Of a stretch of DNA of 64,000 nt, positions 27,170 to 36,080 are shown one piece after another. A model generated the notes under the pieces. The model was not told the DNA's origin. It did no database searches and saw only the letters and a list, made by a program, of their open reading frames with translations. Where the stretch lies: assembly GCA_035440755.1 (NCBI GenBank), contig DAORND010000004.1:21942-85941 (forward strand), written 5' to 3'. A program made the translations under genes and the position numbers. Each line of letters opens with the position of its first letter. Position 1 is the first letter of the stretch. The stretch comes from Aquimonas sp002352135. Its GTDB lineage: Bacteria > Pseudomonadota > Gammaproteobacteria > Xanthomonadales > Xanthomonadaceae.

Positions 27170-27939
27170 CCCTCGTGCTGCTGCCAGGCATGGATGGCAC
27201 GGGACTGCTGTTCGAGGGTTTTGTATCGGCATTGGGTCGGGAACTTGAGGTTCGAGTCATCGCCTACCCGAGCACCGGCGCGCTTGGCTACGCGGAACTG
27301 GAAAGTCATGTGCGCGAAGCGTTACCCACGCGTGGTGAATATGTCGTGCTGGGTGAATCCTTCTCGGGACCCATCGCGATTTCCATCGCGGCGCCACGCC
27401 CTGCGGGACTGGTGGGTGTGATTCTGTGTGCGTCGTTCGTCAGCAATCCTCGGCCACGATTTGCGCCTTGCCGTCATGTGATTGGCCTACTTCCAATCAC
27501 CGCAACACCGCTCGCGGTATTGAATGCGGCGCTACTCGGGCGCTTCACCACGCCGTTGTTGCGTTCCGAGTTGGCGAAGGCCATGGCCCAGGTATCTTCC
27601 GACGCGTTGCGCGCACGACTGCAAGCCGTTCTGTCCGTGGATGTTTCGGCGCATTTGAAGACGATTGACGTACCTGTTCTCTACCTGCTCGCCAAATATG
27701 ATCGGGTGGTTCCGCTTGACGCGCTGGAACACCTCATCCGGCTGCATCCCGCCACGCAAGTCGAACCCATCGAAGCGCCGCACTTCCTGCTACAAGCTGC
27801 GCCGACAGCGGCTGCGACGGCAGTGCGCGGATTCCTGGCGTCGTTGCCAAAACCCAGCGCGCGGATACCTGATCCGCGCCCAAGCCATCGCTTGCGCGAC
27901 GATGACCTACCCGCCAAGCTGCCCAAACAAGGCGTTTGA
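27163..27939 (+). CDS. Alpha/beta hydrolase
   Basis: 258 residues, no signal peptide, probably cytosolic. The fold starts VLLPGMDGTGLLF (oxyanion-hole region) and carries the nucleophile elbow GESFSGP (Ser near residue 69), an acid in LAKYDRVVPLDALE and a His in EAPHFLLQ, so the catalytic triad is complete. The PGMDGTG opening is common in a xanthomonad group of small lipase/esterase-like proteins without assigned substrate. The ATG was taken over an upstream TTG; neither has a good ribosome-binding site. The C-terminal 30 residues are charged and Pro-rich and lie outside the fold. Confidence 0.75.
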   Translation: MLTLVLLPGMDGTGLLFEGFVSALGRELEVRVIAYPSTGALGYAELESHVREALPTRGEYVVLGESFSGPIAISIAAPRPAGLVGVILCASFVSNPRPRFAPCRHVIGLLPITATPLAVLNAALLGRFTTPLLRSELAKAMAQVSSDALRARLQAVLSVDVSAHLKTIDVPVLYLLAKYDRVVPLDALEHLIRLHPATQVEPIEAPHFLLQAAPTAAATAVRGFLASLPKPSARIPDPRPSHRLRDDDLPAKLPKQGV

Positions 27940-28301
27940 GTTTCCATGTCCCGCCGACCGCCAACACATCACCACTTGGCCGGCGATCAAGCCAGTGCCA
28001 CAGCAGGCCGGGGCAAGTGGTAACAAAGAATGCGGCTTGTTTAGGGGGCGGCCATGCTCAGGTCATTGACCATCAAGTCCTGATGCGACGTTACCTGCCA
28101 CCCAAAGGAAGGATGTACTCGAATGCGGTTTGAGCAGGGCGAATCTGCCTCGGGCATGGCGCCGATGCTTCCGGACTGCGCGTTGTGTTGCGCACAGACA
28201 AGATGCAGTCCCCGCGACATCGTCCGCGCCCCCAGGCCATTGGGGTGGCGTTACGCTGACGACACATAGCCTCCTGTCAGTCCCACGTCTGGAGCAGGTT
28301 G
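27940..28301. other. 362-bp intergenic region
   Basis: No gene was found. An imperfect hairpin (ACCACTTG at 27971 pairs with CAAGTGGT at 28014, with an inner CCGG/CCGG) may end the upstream transcript, without a T-tract. The remainder shows no long open frame with coding character and no recognised site, apart from GGAG at 28291 for the next gene. Confidence 0.5.
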
Positions 28302-29144
28302 ATGCGATACGCAAGTGCAAGCGCGAGTCTTCTGTTGCGAACGGCAGTATTCCTCCTGTGTTGGGTGTGCGTCACACTGCCTGCGAAAGCGGACGAGACT
28401 GCGATCCACTGGTCCGTGCTTGTTGGTCCAGGCGATGCGACGATTGTTCTGCAGAGTGGTCTTGGTGATGGTGAGTCCAGTTGGCGTAGCCTGCGCAAGC
28501 AGCTCGCCAAACAGGCGCGGGTGTTCAGTTACGACCGACCGGGCTACGGGAAAAGCGCAAGCGTCAGTGGTTCGCGCAGTCCTTGCGACATCGCCGATGA
28601 ATTGCACCGTGTGTTGACGGATGCCGGATTGCATCCTCCCTACGTGCTGGTCGGGCATTCTCTGGGTGGCTTGTATCAACACGCGTTCGCGCAACGCTAC
28701 CCGGACGAGGTCGCTGCCTTGGTGCTGATCGATGCCACGCCGCCCGGGCATGGTGCGCGACTGCAGGAGCGCATGCCCCAGCTGTATGCCTTGGCAAGTA
28801 GGGCAGCGGGGCTATCTGGCGCGGGGCGTGAGGAATTTCGTGATCAGGATGTCTGCCTGGACGCATCGCCGAGCGCCGCGCAGGTCACCGCGTTGCCCGC
28901 GCGCTTTCCGGTGCGCGTATTGATGCGATCCGACTATTCGATCCTCGAACGCGGCGAGTTCCGTCGCTTATGGGAGACCACGCCACAGCGCTGGCAGGCG
29001 CTCTGGCCGCAAGCCTCAGTCGTCGTGGTTCCCCACAGTGGACACTACATTCATCAAGAGCAGACGCGTGCAGTGATGCAAGTGGTTGAGTCGTTGTTGG
29101 CGCCCGTCGCCGAGTCGAATCAGGGTGCTGCATCACCCCCCTGA
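28302..29144 (+). CDS. Exported alpha/beta hydrolase
   Basis: 280 residues with an N-terminal signal peptide (about 1-30, ending LPAKA before DETAIHW). The fold shows VLQSGLGDGESSW, YDRPGYGKS, the nucleophile elbow VGHSLGGLY, and a terminal His in VVVPHSGHYIHQEQ. This matches the broad alpha/beta-hydrolase fold-1 group with haloperoxidase/esterase-like members; the substrate is unknown. GGAG stands seven bases before the ATG at 28302. It is not obviously related in sequence to the hydrolase at 27163 beyond the common fold, and the 362-bp gap suggests separate transcription. Confidence 0.8.
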   Translation: MRYASASASLLLRTAVFLLCWVCVTLPAKADETAIHWSVLVGPGDATIVLQSGLGDGESSWRSLRKQLAKQARVFSYDRPGYGKSASVSGSRSPCDIADELHRVLTDAGLHPPYVLVGHSLGGLYQHAFAQRYPDEVAALVLIDATPPGHGARLQERMPQLYALASRAAGLSGAGREEFRDQDVCLDASPSAAQVTALPARFPVRVLMRSDYSILERGEFRRLWETTPQRWQALWPQASVVVVPHSGHYIHQEQTRAVMQVVESLLAPVAESNQGAASPP

Positions 29145-29238
29145 GCTGACGTCGATGCCCGCTTTCCACTGGATTGATCGGCAGCGTCGACCGAGCAATT
29201 TCCGGGCAAACTCTCCCCACGCCGTTCTAGAGTTCGCC

Positions 29239-29781
29239 ATGCAGACAGAAGCCCAATATCAGGTGCGTCCTTGGCAGGTTTCCGACGCGCCGTCCTTGCT
29301 GATGGCAGTGCGCGCGTCGCTGCAGGAGTTGATGCGCTGGATGCCTTGGTGCACTGCGGACTACGCGCTGCAGGATGCGTTGGCTTGGATCGATTTCTCA
29401 CGCACCGCGTGGCGTGAACGCAGCGAGTTCCCGCTTGGCGTCATCGATTGCCAAAGCGGCCAGGTTGTTGGTGGCACGGGCATCAATCAGATCAACTCGG
29501 CGCACCGGATAGGCAACATTGGCTACTGGGTCAGCAGCGTGCATGTGCGCCGAGGCATCGCCCGCTATGCGGCGCGCGAGGCGGCCAAACTCGGGTTCGA
29601 CGAACTCGGTCTGCATCGGCTGGAGATCGTGGTGCTGCCGGAAAACACCGCGAGTCAGCGCGTGGCTGAATCGTTGGGTGCATGGCGCGAGGGCATCGCG
29701 CGGCACCGATTGTTCATGCATGGTCGCTCTCACGACGCCATCGTGTACTCGCTGACACCCGAGGATTTCGAACGAGATTAG
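29239..29781 (+). CDS. GNAT-family N-acetyltransferase (RimJ/RimL-like)
   Basis: 180 residues. The GNAT fold is shown by the N-terminal YQVRPWQVSDAPSL, GTGINQINSAHRIGNIGYWV, the acetyl-CoA loop VRRGIARYAAREA and LGLHRLEIVVLPEN with ASQRVAESLGAWREGIARH. The pattern resembles the RimJ/RimL subgroup that acetylates N-terminal amines of proteins; related enzymes modify antibiotics or peptides, so the substrate is open. The ATG was chosen from the start of homology. It is preceded by a hairpin leader (29204-29238) closely similar to the one at 26984. Confidence 0.85.
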   Translation: MQTEAQYQVRPWQVSDAPSLLMAVRASLQELMRWMPWCTADYALQDALAWIDFSRTAWRERSEFPLGVIDCQSGQVVGGTGINQINSAHRIGNIGYWVSSVHVRRGIARYAAREAAKLGFDELGLHRLEIVVLPENTASQRVAESLGAWREGIARHRLFMHGRSHDAIVYSLTPEDFERD

Positions 29782-29835
29782 GTTCTGGTGAAGCAAGACA
29801 CTGCCATCTGCCTTGCGTGGTGGTGTTTGAAGGCC

Positions 29836-30723
29836 TTACAGCCGCGCCGCCGCAAAGGTATCGCAGGCACCGACATCGCCCTGCTCGAATCCGAGCCGGA
29901 ACCAGCGCACGCGCTGCGCTGACGTACCGTGGCTGAAGGCATCGGGCACCACGCGGCCCTGTGCCTGTTGCTGCAGGCGATCATCGCCGATGGCGCTGGC
30001 CGCATTCAGGGCTTCTTCCAGATCACCGGGTTCCAGCATGTCGAGACGCTGGCGTGCCGAATGCGCCCAGACTCCGGCGTAACAGTCGGCTTGCAGTTCC
30101 TGTCGCACCAGCAAGCCGCCATCGCCTTCGACTTTCTGGCCGCGTTGCCGTGCGGCATTGACCTTGGCCGACACGCCGGTCAGGGTTTGAATGTGATGGC
30201 CGATTTCGTGCGCGATCACATAGGCCTGGGCGAAATCGCCTGCCGCGCTGAAGCGTTGCTCCAGTTCGCGAAAGAACTGCAGATCGAGGTAGACCTGCTT
30301 GTCGCCGGGGCAGTAGAACGGCCCAACCGCCGAGCTGGCAAAACCACACGCCGTGGTGACGCCGCCTTCAAACACCACCAGCTTGGCCGGCGGATAGCGC
30401 TCGCCGCTGGCCGAGAAAATCTGACTCCAGGTGTCTTCGGTGTCGCCGAGAATGGCGCTGACAAAGTCGATGGTCGGGTCGCTTCGATCCGCAGGTTGGC
30501 CGCGCTCGGGCGCGGGCGCGCTGCCGCCGGAAAGGCTGCTGTCGCCCAGCAGGGCGAGCATTTCCAGCGGGTTCTTGCCCATCACAAAGCTGAGGATGAC
30601 GACGATCACAATGCCTGTGAGGCTGAAGCGCATGCCGCCGCCCGGACCGCGTCCACCGCTGCCACCACCCAGACCACGACGATCCTCCACCTGATCACTG
30701 CGACGTGCACGATCCCAACGCAT
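29836..30723 (-). CDS. ypfJ: YpfJ-type neutral zinc metallopeptidase
   Basis: 295 residues. A charged, Gly-rich N-terminus (RRGLGGGSGGRGPGGG) precedes one membrane segment (about 32-48), then a periplasmic domain. The zinc motif is HEIGHH (172-177) and a downstream helix RQELQADCYAGVWAH supplies the third ligand. Conserved CGFA and FYCPGDKQVYLD cysteines could form a disulfide. This is the KPN_02809/YpfJ neutral zinc metallopeptidase family, widely conserved but of unknown substrate. AGGAG stands six bases before the ATG; the frame extends further 5' without support. Divergent from the helicase gene. Confidence 0.9.
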   Translation of the reverse strand: MRWDRARRSDQVEDRRGLGGGSGGRGPGGGMRFSLTGIVIVVILSFVMGKNPLEMLALLGDSSLSGGSAPAPERGQPADRSDPTIDFVSAILGDTEDTWSQIFSASGERYPPAKLVVFEGGVTTACGFASSAVGPFYCPGDKQVYLDLQFFRELEQRFSAAGDFAQAYVIAHEIGHHIQTLTGVSAKVNAARQRGQKVEGDGGLLVRQELQADCYAGVWAHSARQRLDMLEPGDLEEALNAASAIGDDRLQQQAQGRVVPDAFSHGTSAQRVRWFRLGFEQGDVGACDTFAAARL

Positions 30724-31000
30724 GAGCGGCTCCTGGCCACGACAACAGCGCACGATGCTACCGCAGTCGTCGCCGTGACGAGTCTGAACCGTGCCCCTGG
30801 CCGAATGCTCGTGCAACGCACCATCAGTGCTCGGATCGACTAGAATCCGCCACCGTTTCTTTCTGCACCCTCGGCCACTGGTCGCTTCCTTGCATCGCTC
30901 GCCACCACAGAATCCTCGTGCGCTGGTTGGATGCCTTCACTGCGGTGATGTGTGAAGCCTCGTTCTCCGGCCTTCAGGTGCCTCACTCCCGGAGTACAGC

Positions 31001-32908
31001 ATGTCCAGTGAATCCGCCGCGCCTGCGGCTGACGTTCGTTTTGCCGATCTTTGCCTTTCCGATCCCGTGATGCAGGCCATTCGCGAGGTGGGTTACGAAA
31101 CCCCATCGCCGATCCAGGCCGCCACCATTCCGCCCTTGCTGGACGGTCGCGATGTCCTCGGTCAGGCGCAGACCGGCACCGGCAAGACTGCAGCGTTTGC
31201 CTTGCCGATCCTGTCGCAGCTCGATCTCAATCAGAAGTCGCCGCAGACCCTGGTGCTGGCACCGACTCGCGAATTGGCGATTCAGGTGGCCGAAGCCTTC
31301 CAGCGCTATGCCTCGGCGATGCCCGGTTTTCATGTGCTGCCGATCTACGGCGGTCAGAGCTATCAGCCGCAGTTGGCGGGCTTGAAGCGCGGCGCCCATG
31401 TGGTCGTGGGCACGCCCGGTCGCGTGATCGATCACCTTGAGCGGGGCTCGCTGGATCTGTCGAAGCTGCGCTGGGCGGTGTTGGACGAAGCCGACGAAAT
31501 GCTGCGCATGGGGTTCATCGACGATGTCGAGAGCATCCTGCAGAAGACCCCCGCCGAGCGTCAGGTTGCGCTGTTTTCCGCCACCATGCCGCCACGCATC
31601 CGCAAGGTCGCGCAGACCCACCTGCGCAATCCGAAAGAAGTCACCATCGCGGCCAAGACCACGACCGCCAAGAACATTCGTCAGCGCTATTGGTTTGTCA
31701 GCGGCGTCCACAAGCTCGATGCACTGACCCGCATTCTCGAAGCCGAAACCTTTGACGCCATGCTGGTGTTTGCGCGCACCAAGCAGGCGACCGAAGAGCT
31801 GGCCGAGAAGCTGGCGGCGCGCGGCTTCTCGGTCGCCGCACTGAATGGCGATGTCGCCCAGAACGTGCGTGAGCGCACCGTTCAGCGCATCAAGGATGGC
31901 GATCTCGACATCATCGTCGCCACCGATGTGGCGGCGCGCGGACTGGATGTGGAGCGCATCAGTCACGTCCTGAACTACGACATTCCCTACGATACCGAAA
32001 GCTACGTGCACCGCATCGGTCGTACCGGTCGTGCCGGGCGCAGTGGCGAGGCGATCCTGTTTGTGGCGCCGCGCGAGCGCAACATGCTGCGCACCATCGA
32101 GCGTGCCACCCGTCAGCCCATCGAGCCGATGGAATTGCCCAGCGTCGAAACCGTCAACGAGCAGCGCGTCGGCAAGTTCAAGCAGCAGATCATCGCGGCG
32201 CTGGCCGACCCGCAACTGGAGCTGTACCGCCAGATCATCGAGCAGATGGAGCGCGAGCAGAACACACCGGCCATCGAAATCGCCGCCGCGCTGGCGCGTC
32301 TGGTGCAAGGCGAGACGCCGTTGTTGTTGCCACCGGATCCGCCCTCGCGCGGCAAGTCCGAGCGCTTCGACCGTCCGGATCGCCCCGAGCGTGGTGAGCG
32401 TCCGCAACGCGGCGAGCGCTTTGAGCGCGCTGATCGCTTCGAGCGCGACAGCAGCGAACGTCCGGCCCGCGCCCCGCGCGAATTCGCCGAAGGTGAGCGC
32501 GCACCGCGTCGTGCTGCCGCAGGTAGCGAAGCGGGTATGGAAACCTTCCGCGTCGAAGTCGGCCACGTCCATGGCGCCAAGCCCGGCAATCTGGTTGGAG
32601 CGATTGCCAACGAAGCCGGGCTGGAATCGCGCCACATCGGTCGCATCGATATTCGCGGTGATCACAGCCTGATCGATCTGCCAGTCGGCATGCCGGATGA
32701 GCTGATGCAGCACCTCAAGCAAGTCTGGGTGGCTGGACAGCGGCTGAAAATCGCCCGCGCCAGCGCCGCAGACAAAGCCGCCAGCAGCAATGAACGTCCC
32801 GCCCCGCGCTCACGTGCGCCGGGCGGTCGTTTCGAGCGTGGCGACAGCAAGCCCGGTGGCTTCAAAGGCAAACCTGGCGGCGGCTTCAAAGGTCGTCCGC
32901 GCGGCTGA
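31001..32908 (+). CDS. deaD: DEAD-box RNA helicase, DeaD/CsdA type
   Basis: 635 residues. The Q motif and TPSPIQAATIPPLLDGRD lead into motif I (AQTGTGKTAA), motif II (VLDEADEM), motif III (FSATMP), and the C-terminal lobe with VATDVAARGLDV and HRIGRTGRAGRSGE. A low-complexity linker rich in RFDRPDRPERGERP-like repeats follows (about 445-510). Then comes a DbpA/CsdA-type RNA-binding domain (about 513-585) and an Arg/Gly-rich tail. Such helicases unwind structured RNA in ribosome assembly and cold adaptation. About 277 bp separate it from the divergent gene, enough for a long 5' leader. A hairpin follows at 32970. Confidence 0.94.
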   Translation: MSSESAAPAADVRFADLCLSDPVMQAIREVGYETPSPIQAATIPPLLDGRDVLGQAQTGTGKTAAFALPILSQLDLNQKSPQTLVLAPTRELAIQVAEAFQRYASAMPGFHVLPIYGGQSYQPQLAGLKRGAHVVVGTPGRVIDHLERGSLDLSKLRWAVLDEADEMLRMGFIDDVESILQKTPAERQVALFSATMPPRIRKVAQTHLRNPKEVTIAAKTTTAKNIRQRYWFVSGVHKLDALTRILEAETFDAMLVFARTKQATEELAEKLAARGFSVAALNGDVAQNVRERTVQRIKDGDLDIIVATDVAARGLDVERISHVLNYDIPYDTESYVHRIGRTGRAGRSGEAILFVAPRERNMLRTIERATRQPIEPMELPSVETVNEQRVGKFKQQIIAALADPQLELYRQIIEQMEREQNTPAIEIAAALARLVQGETPLLLPPDPPSRGKSERFDRPDRPERGERPQRGERFERADRFERDSSERPARAPREFAEGERAPRRAAAGSEAGMETFRVEVGHVHGAKPGNLVGAIANEAGLESRHIGRIDIRGDHSLIDLPVGMPDELMQHLKQVWVAGQRLKIARASAADKAASSNERPAPRSRAPGGRFERGDSKPGGFKGKPGGGFKGRPRG

Positions 32909-32969
32909 GGGCGACAAGCCGCCATCGAGTTGATCTGAAAGAGCCCAGTTCTCTTTCGTCATCGCGTGT

Positions 32970-32995
32970 CGAGGACGGCTGATTGGCCGTCCTCG
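32970..32995 (+). terminator. Hairpin after the helicase gene
   Basis: A perfect 10-bp stem (CGAGGACGGC pairs with GCCGTCCTCG) with a TGATTG loop, 61 bp after the deaD stop. It is not followed by a T-tract. Confidence 0.6.
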
Positions 32996-33150
32996 CTGTG
33001 TATCCACAACGCCAAATACACGCATCACAGCGCTCCTCTCTGCAACAAGGGTCACGATCCCTTGCGGGAATCCTGAGCTTTTCACGCAAACAAGCCCCGC
33101 GCACATCGAGTGAGAGCTTGGCGAAAACGCATCGTCGCTAAACTGATGGC

Positions 33151-34212
33151 ATGCGCAAAATCGTTCACATCGACATGGATGCCTTCTACGCCTCGGTCGA
33201 GCAGCGCGATGATCCGAGCTTGCGCGGCCGGCCCGTGGTGGTGGCCTGGCGTGGCGCGCGGTCGGTGGTGTGTGCGGCGAGTTATGAGGCGCGACGCTTC
33301 GGCATTCGTTCCGCCATGCCTGCCATCCGTGCCGAGCGCCTGTGTCCGCAGGCGGTGTTTGTTCCGCCTGATTTCAGTCGCTACAAGGCGGTATCGAAGC
33401 AGGTGCGGGCGATCTTTCAGCGCCATACCGACCTGATCGAACCGCTGTCGCTGGATGAAGCCTACCTGGACGTCAGCGAGAACCGGCAGAACTTGCCCAG
33501 TGCGACCGCCGTGGCGCAAGCCATCCGCAGCGAGATTCGCGACGAAACCGGACTCACTGCCAGCGCCGGAGTCGCCGAAAACAAATTCCTCGCCAAGATC
33601 GCCAGCGACTGGCGCAAGCCCGACGGCCTGTTCGTGATCCGGCCCGAGCAAGCCATGGATTTCCTCACCCCATTACCCGTAGGGCGCCTGCCTGGCGTCG
33701 GCAAGGTGATGGAGAGCAAGCTCGACGCTCTGGGCATCCAGACTGTGGGTGAACTGCGAGCGATGCCTCTGGAAGCCCTCGATGCGCGCTTCGGTCGCTG
33801 GGGCCGTCGCCTGCATGAACTGTCGATGGGCGTCGACCTGCATCCGGTGGAAGTCGAGCGCCCCAGCTTGCAGATTTCCGCCGAAGACACCTTCGCCACG
33901 GATCTGAGTCTGGAACAGGTTGGAATGGAGCTTGCGCCACTGGCCGAGCGCATCTGGCTCAGCGCCCAGCGCAGCGGACGGCTGGGGCGCGGCGTGGTGC
34001 TCAAACTCAAGACCACGGATTTTCGCGTTCTCACCCGCAGCCAAACCCTCGACAGCCCACCCGCCAGCGCCGCTGAAGTATTGGCGATCGCCTGGGCCTT
34101 GCGTCAACGCGTCCAGTTGCCCGCCGATACGCGCTATCGACTCGCGGGTGTTGGCCTGATCCACCTCGTCGAAGCCAGCAGTGCCGCGCAGCAGGCATCG
34201 CTGTTTGCGTGA
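33151..34212 (+). CDS. dinB: DNA polymerase IV
   Basis: An error-prone Y-family translesion polymerase. The 353 residues match DinB: IVHIDMDAFYASVE (catalytic Asp and steric gate), SYEARRFGIRSAMP, EPLSLDEAYLDV (catalytic DE), SAGVAENKFLAKIASDWRKP, and a helix-hairpin-helix with LPGVGKVMESKL. The last residues QASLFA form a beta-clamp-binding motif. No LexA-type box was recognised upstream, so SOS control is not shown by the sequence. Confidence 0.96.
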   Translation: MRKIVHIDMDAFYASVEQRDDPSLRGRPVVVAWRGARSVVCAASYEARRFGIRSAMPAIRAERLCPQAVFVPPDFSRYKAVSKQVRAIFQRHTDLIEPLSLDEAYLDVSENRQNLPSATAVAQAIRSEIRDETGLTASAGVAENKFLAKIASDWRKPDGLFVIRPEQAMDFLTPLPVGRLPGVGKVMESKLDALGIQTVGELRAMPLEALDARFGRWGRRLHELSMGVDLHPVEVERPSLQISAEDTFATDLSLEQVGMELAPLAERIWLSAQRSGRLGRGVVLKLKTTDFRVLTRSQTLDSPPASAAEVLAIAWALRQRVQLPADTRYRLAGVGLIHLVEASSAAQQASLFA

Positions 34213-34249
34213 GAAATGGGCGGCTTGCCGCGATGACAGCTCGGTGTCC

Positions 34250-34717
34250 TCAACGACAACCGACGGCCGCTGGAGTCAGTAGCCAGCAATCCTCACCCTT
34301 GCCGCCGGGCGGGCAGTACCAGTAGTTCGAGCGCGCGGTGATGTTGCGCATTGCGCCGTCGTGCGCTGTGTAGATCACCGTGCCTGCCACGCAGCGATAG
34401 CCTTCGGGAAGTGCTCGCCGTACTGCCGCAGAAACGCTATGAGCTGCAGCGGATCGCGTGCTTCGGATTCGCGCACTGCCTTGTCCTTGATCGCCTCCCG
34501 GCGCAAGGTCAGGCTTCAGCATCGCCTCCGTCTCTCGACCGAGTTCCTCCAGCTCCAGTCGCAGCAGATACAACTCGATGGAGCGCCAAGCCAACAACGC
34601 CATCAACACGCCGCCCGCGATCTTCACAATCAGCCATCGCTCATTGACGACAAGAGTCCGCGCCACGGCTTTGCTGGCTTGTCGTGCAGCGCCGGGGCGA
34701 TGAATTTCCCACGACAT
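34250..34717 (-). CDS. Small membrane-anchored protein of unknown function
   Basis: 155 residues, not recognised. It has a basic N-terminus, one membrane helix (about 29-47, VKIAGGVLMALLAWRSIELY), a short acidic helical linker, and a C-terminal domain of about 55 residues with three cysteines (YRCVAGT, YWYCPPGGKGEDCW) and a fourth at GCR. The cysteines suggest disulfides in the periplasm. It lies tail-to-tail with dinB, at the start of a patch of small genes (34250-36992). Confidence 0.55.
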   Translation of the reverse strand: MSWEIHRPGAARQASKAVARTLVVNERWLIVKIAGGVLMALLAWRSIELYLLRLELEELGRETEAMLKPDLAPGGDQGQGSARIRSTRSAAAHSVSAAVRRALPEGYRCVAGTVIYTAHDGAMRNITARSNYWYCPPGGKGEDCWLLTPAAVGCR

Positions 34718-34850
34718 TCAGCGTTCCTCTGTGGTCGCAAATGAAGGCGATGTTACCTGCAGTGGGTCGCAGGTAGCGCATTGCGTCGTCGCGCACGCGC
34801 CGCGCAGATGCAGGCAGACCGCGCAAACGATGGCGGTTGAACGCCACACG

Positions 34851-35219
34851 CTATATCACTTGCCCAATGCGGATGAGTGACCCGTCTTCATCGACGATAG
34901 CGAACTCGCGCAGACCCCACGGCTTGTTCTCCAGCGTCGTGATGCGTGGGATGCCCGCGTTGGGCAAGTTGACAGTGGAAAATTGCGCGTACAGCGCATC
35001 GACATCGCCTACCCGGAAGTAGCAGCCGAAGGACGACTCCCGTGGTAACAAGCCAGGATGCAGGAAGAAATGCACCTCCAGCGATCCACGACGGCCAATC
35101 GCGTAGTCCTGGTGTGGTGAAACGACCTCCACGTCAAACCCAAGCGCCGTATAGAAACGGATCGTCCGCACCATGGATCGGGAGGGAAGCTGCGGGATGG
35201 CGATGTCAGCGATGGGCAT
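34851..35219 (-). CDS. VOC (glyoxalase/bleomycin-resistance) family protein
   Basis: 122 residues with the beta-alpha-beta-beta-beta VOC layout in two halves: IPQLPSRSMVRTIRFYTALG at the N-terminus, LEVHFFLHPGL as the metal- or ligand-facing strand, CYFRVGDVDALYAQF and a terminal LREFAIVDEDGSLIRIGQ. This resembles the bleomycin-binding branch, which sequesters drugs as a dimer without catalysis. No resistance gene neighbours it, so drug binding is only one possibility. A separate transcript or a pair with the cupin gene 138 bp upstream are both possible. Confidence 0.85.
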   Translation of the reverse strand: MPIADIAIPQLPSRSMVRTIRFYTALGFDVEVVSPHQDYAIGRRGSLEVHFFLHPGLLPRESSFGCYFRVGDVDALYAQFSTVNLPNAGIPRITTLENKPWGLREFAIVDEDGSLIRIGQVI

Positions 35220-35357
35220 GTGGATTCCGTGGTGAAACGTGCGCGACGAAGGCGGCCACGCGGTCTTGAGTAAGCGCTGCGTCCGGCAGCAAAACGCTAC
35301 ACAAGGGAAAACTCTGACGATGGATTGCGATCCGGTGGTGCCGGTGCATTCTTCGGG

Positions 35358-35780
35358 TCATCCGGCCGCGGAAGGCCGATGCTCAGTACCTGCGCCGCGG
35401 GTGACGAACAGCATGCGGCTTGTGGCGAAGACGCGGGCGGTATGCCAGACGCCGCGCGGCACAACCACCGCGCCACGGTCCGACAATCGAATCGTCGCGG
35501 TGCCTGTTGGCAGTTCCAGGACTAGCGCCACATCGCCACTGAGCAGGTAGACGAACTCGTCCGCCTCGGGGTGCATTTCCCAGTTGGCCCAATCGTCTTC
35601 ACAGACAAACTCAGTGATCAACCAGCCGGCATCGAACCGGCGCATCTCTTCGGCAGGCAGTGACCAGAACGCAGCGCCGCCGAGTAGGTCTTGAATTGCG
35701 CCATCGTTCGAGAGATGCACGTAGCGGGTTTCGGGATTCAGAGGCATGTCGGCTGGCTCGGTTTCGGGCGGTGGCAACAT
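35358..35780 (-). CDS. Cupin-domain protein
   Basis: 140 residues forming one cupin barrel: WEMHPEADEFVYLLSGDVALVLE carries a His and Glu of motif 1, and GAVVVPRGVWHTARV carries the motif 2 His. The metal site is therefore at least partly conserved. No second domain is present, so it is either a small metal-dependent enzyme or a binding protein; the ligand cannot be read. GAGG stands before the ATG at 35780; an internal ATG at 35747 is an alternative start. Confidence 0.8.
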   Translation of the reverse strand: MLPPPETEPADMPLNPETRYVHLSNDGAIQDLLGGAAFWSLPAEEMRRFDAGWLITEFVCEDDWANWEMHPEADEFVYLLSGDVALVLELPTGTATIRLSDRGAVVVPRGVWHTARVFATSRMLFVTRGAGTEHRPSAAG

Positions 35781-35820
35781 TGGTGATCCTCACTGCGCTG
35801 GAAAAGTGCGCGTCAGGCGT

Positions 35821-36042
35821 TCAGTGCGAACACCATCCCACCATTGTGTCGTTGGGCGTTGCGTGCACGAGTGAAAAGCAGGTCATTGGCTCCTGCGCCA
35901 TCTCATACGCGAGGTAAAGATAAGTACCCCGATAGTGGCACGTCAGCCACACCGCCTCCTGCCCGCCAAACGTCCAACGATTCGGATCGCCTCCAGCAGG
36001 ATGACTTCCAGCACTGTTTGGTGTTGTAGGCAACCAGCACAC
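35821..36042 (-). pseudogene. Fragment resembling the C-terminus of an STY0301-like protein
   Basis: A 73-codon frame from a GTG. The stretch RWTFGGQEAVWLTCHYRGT, followed by LYLAYEM and ATPNDTMVG, looks like the C-terminal half of small exported proteins annotated STY0301-like. No signal peptide or N-terminal half is present, and the upstream frame runs into the divergent gene at 36081. I read it as the surviving 3' end of a truncated gene. The family match is from recall and should be tested; a genuine short gene is the alternative. Confidence 0.35.
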
Positions 36043-36080
36043 TATATCTGCAGCGATTGCGCTGCTTCCCGGAGCTGCCC

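Noticed and set aside
30830..30850. Promoter -10 (TAGAAT at 30841) for the helicase gene
   Set aside because: The hexamer is good but no -35 element is found at a proper distance, so it was not listed as a promoter.
32996..33150. LexA (SOS) box before dinB
   Set aside because: No CTG-N10-CAG or other clear palindrome of LexA type was seen in the upstream region.
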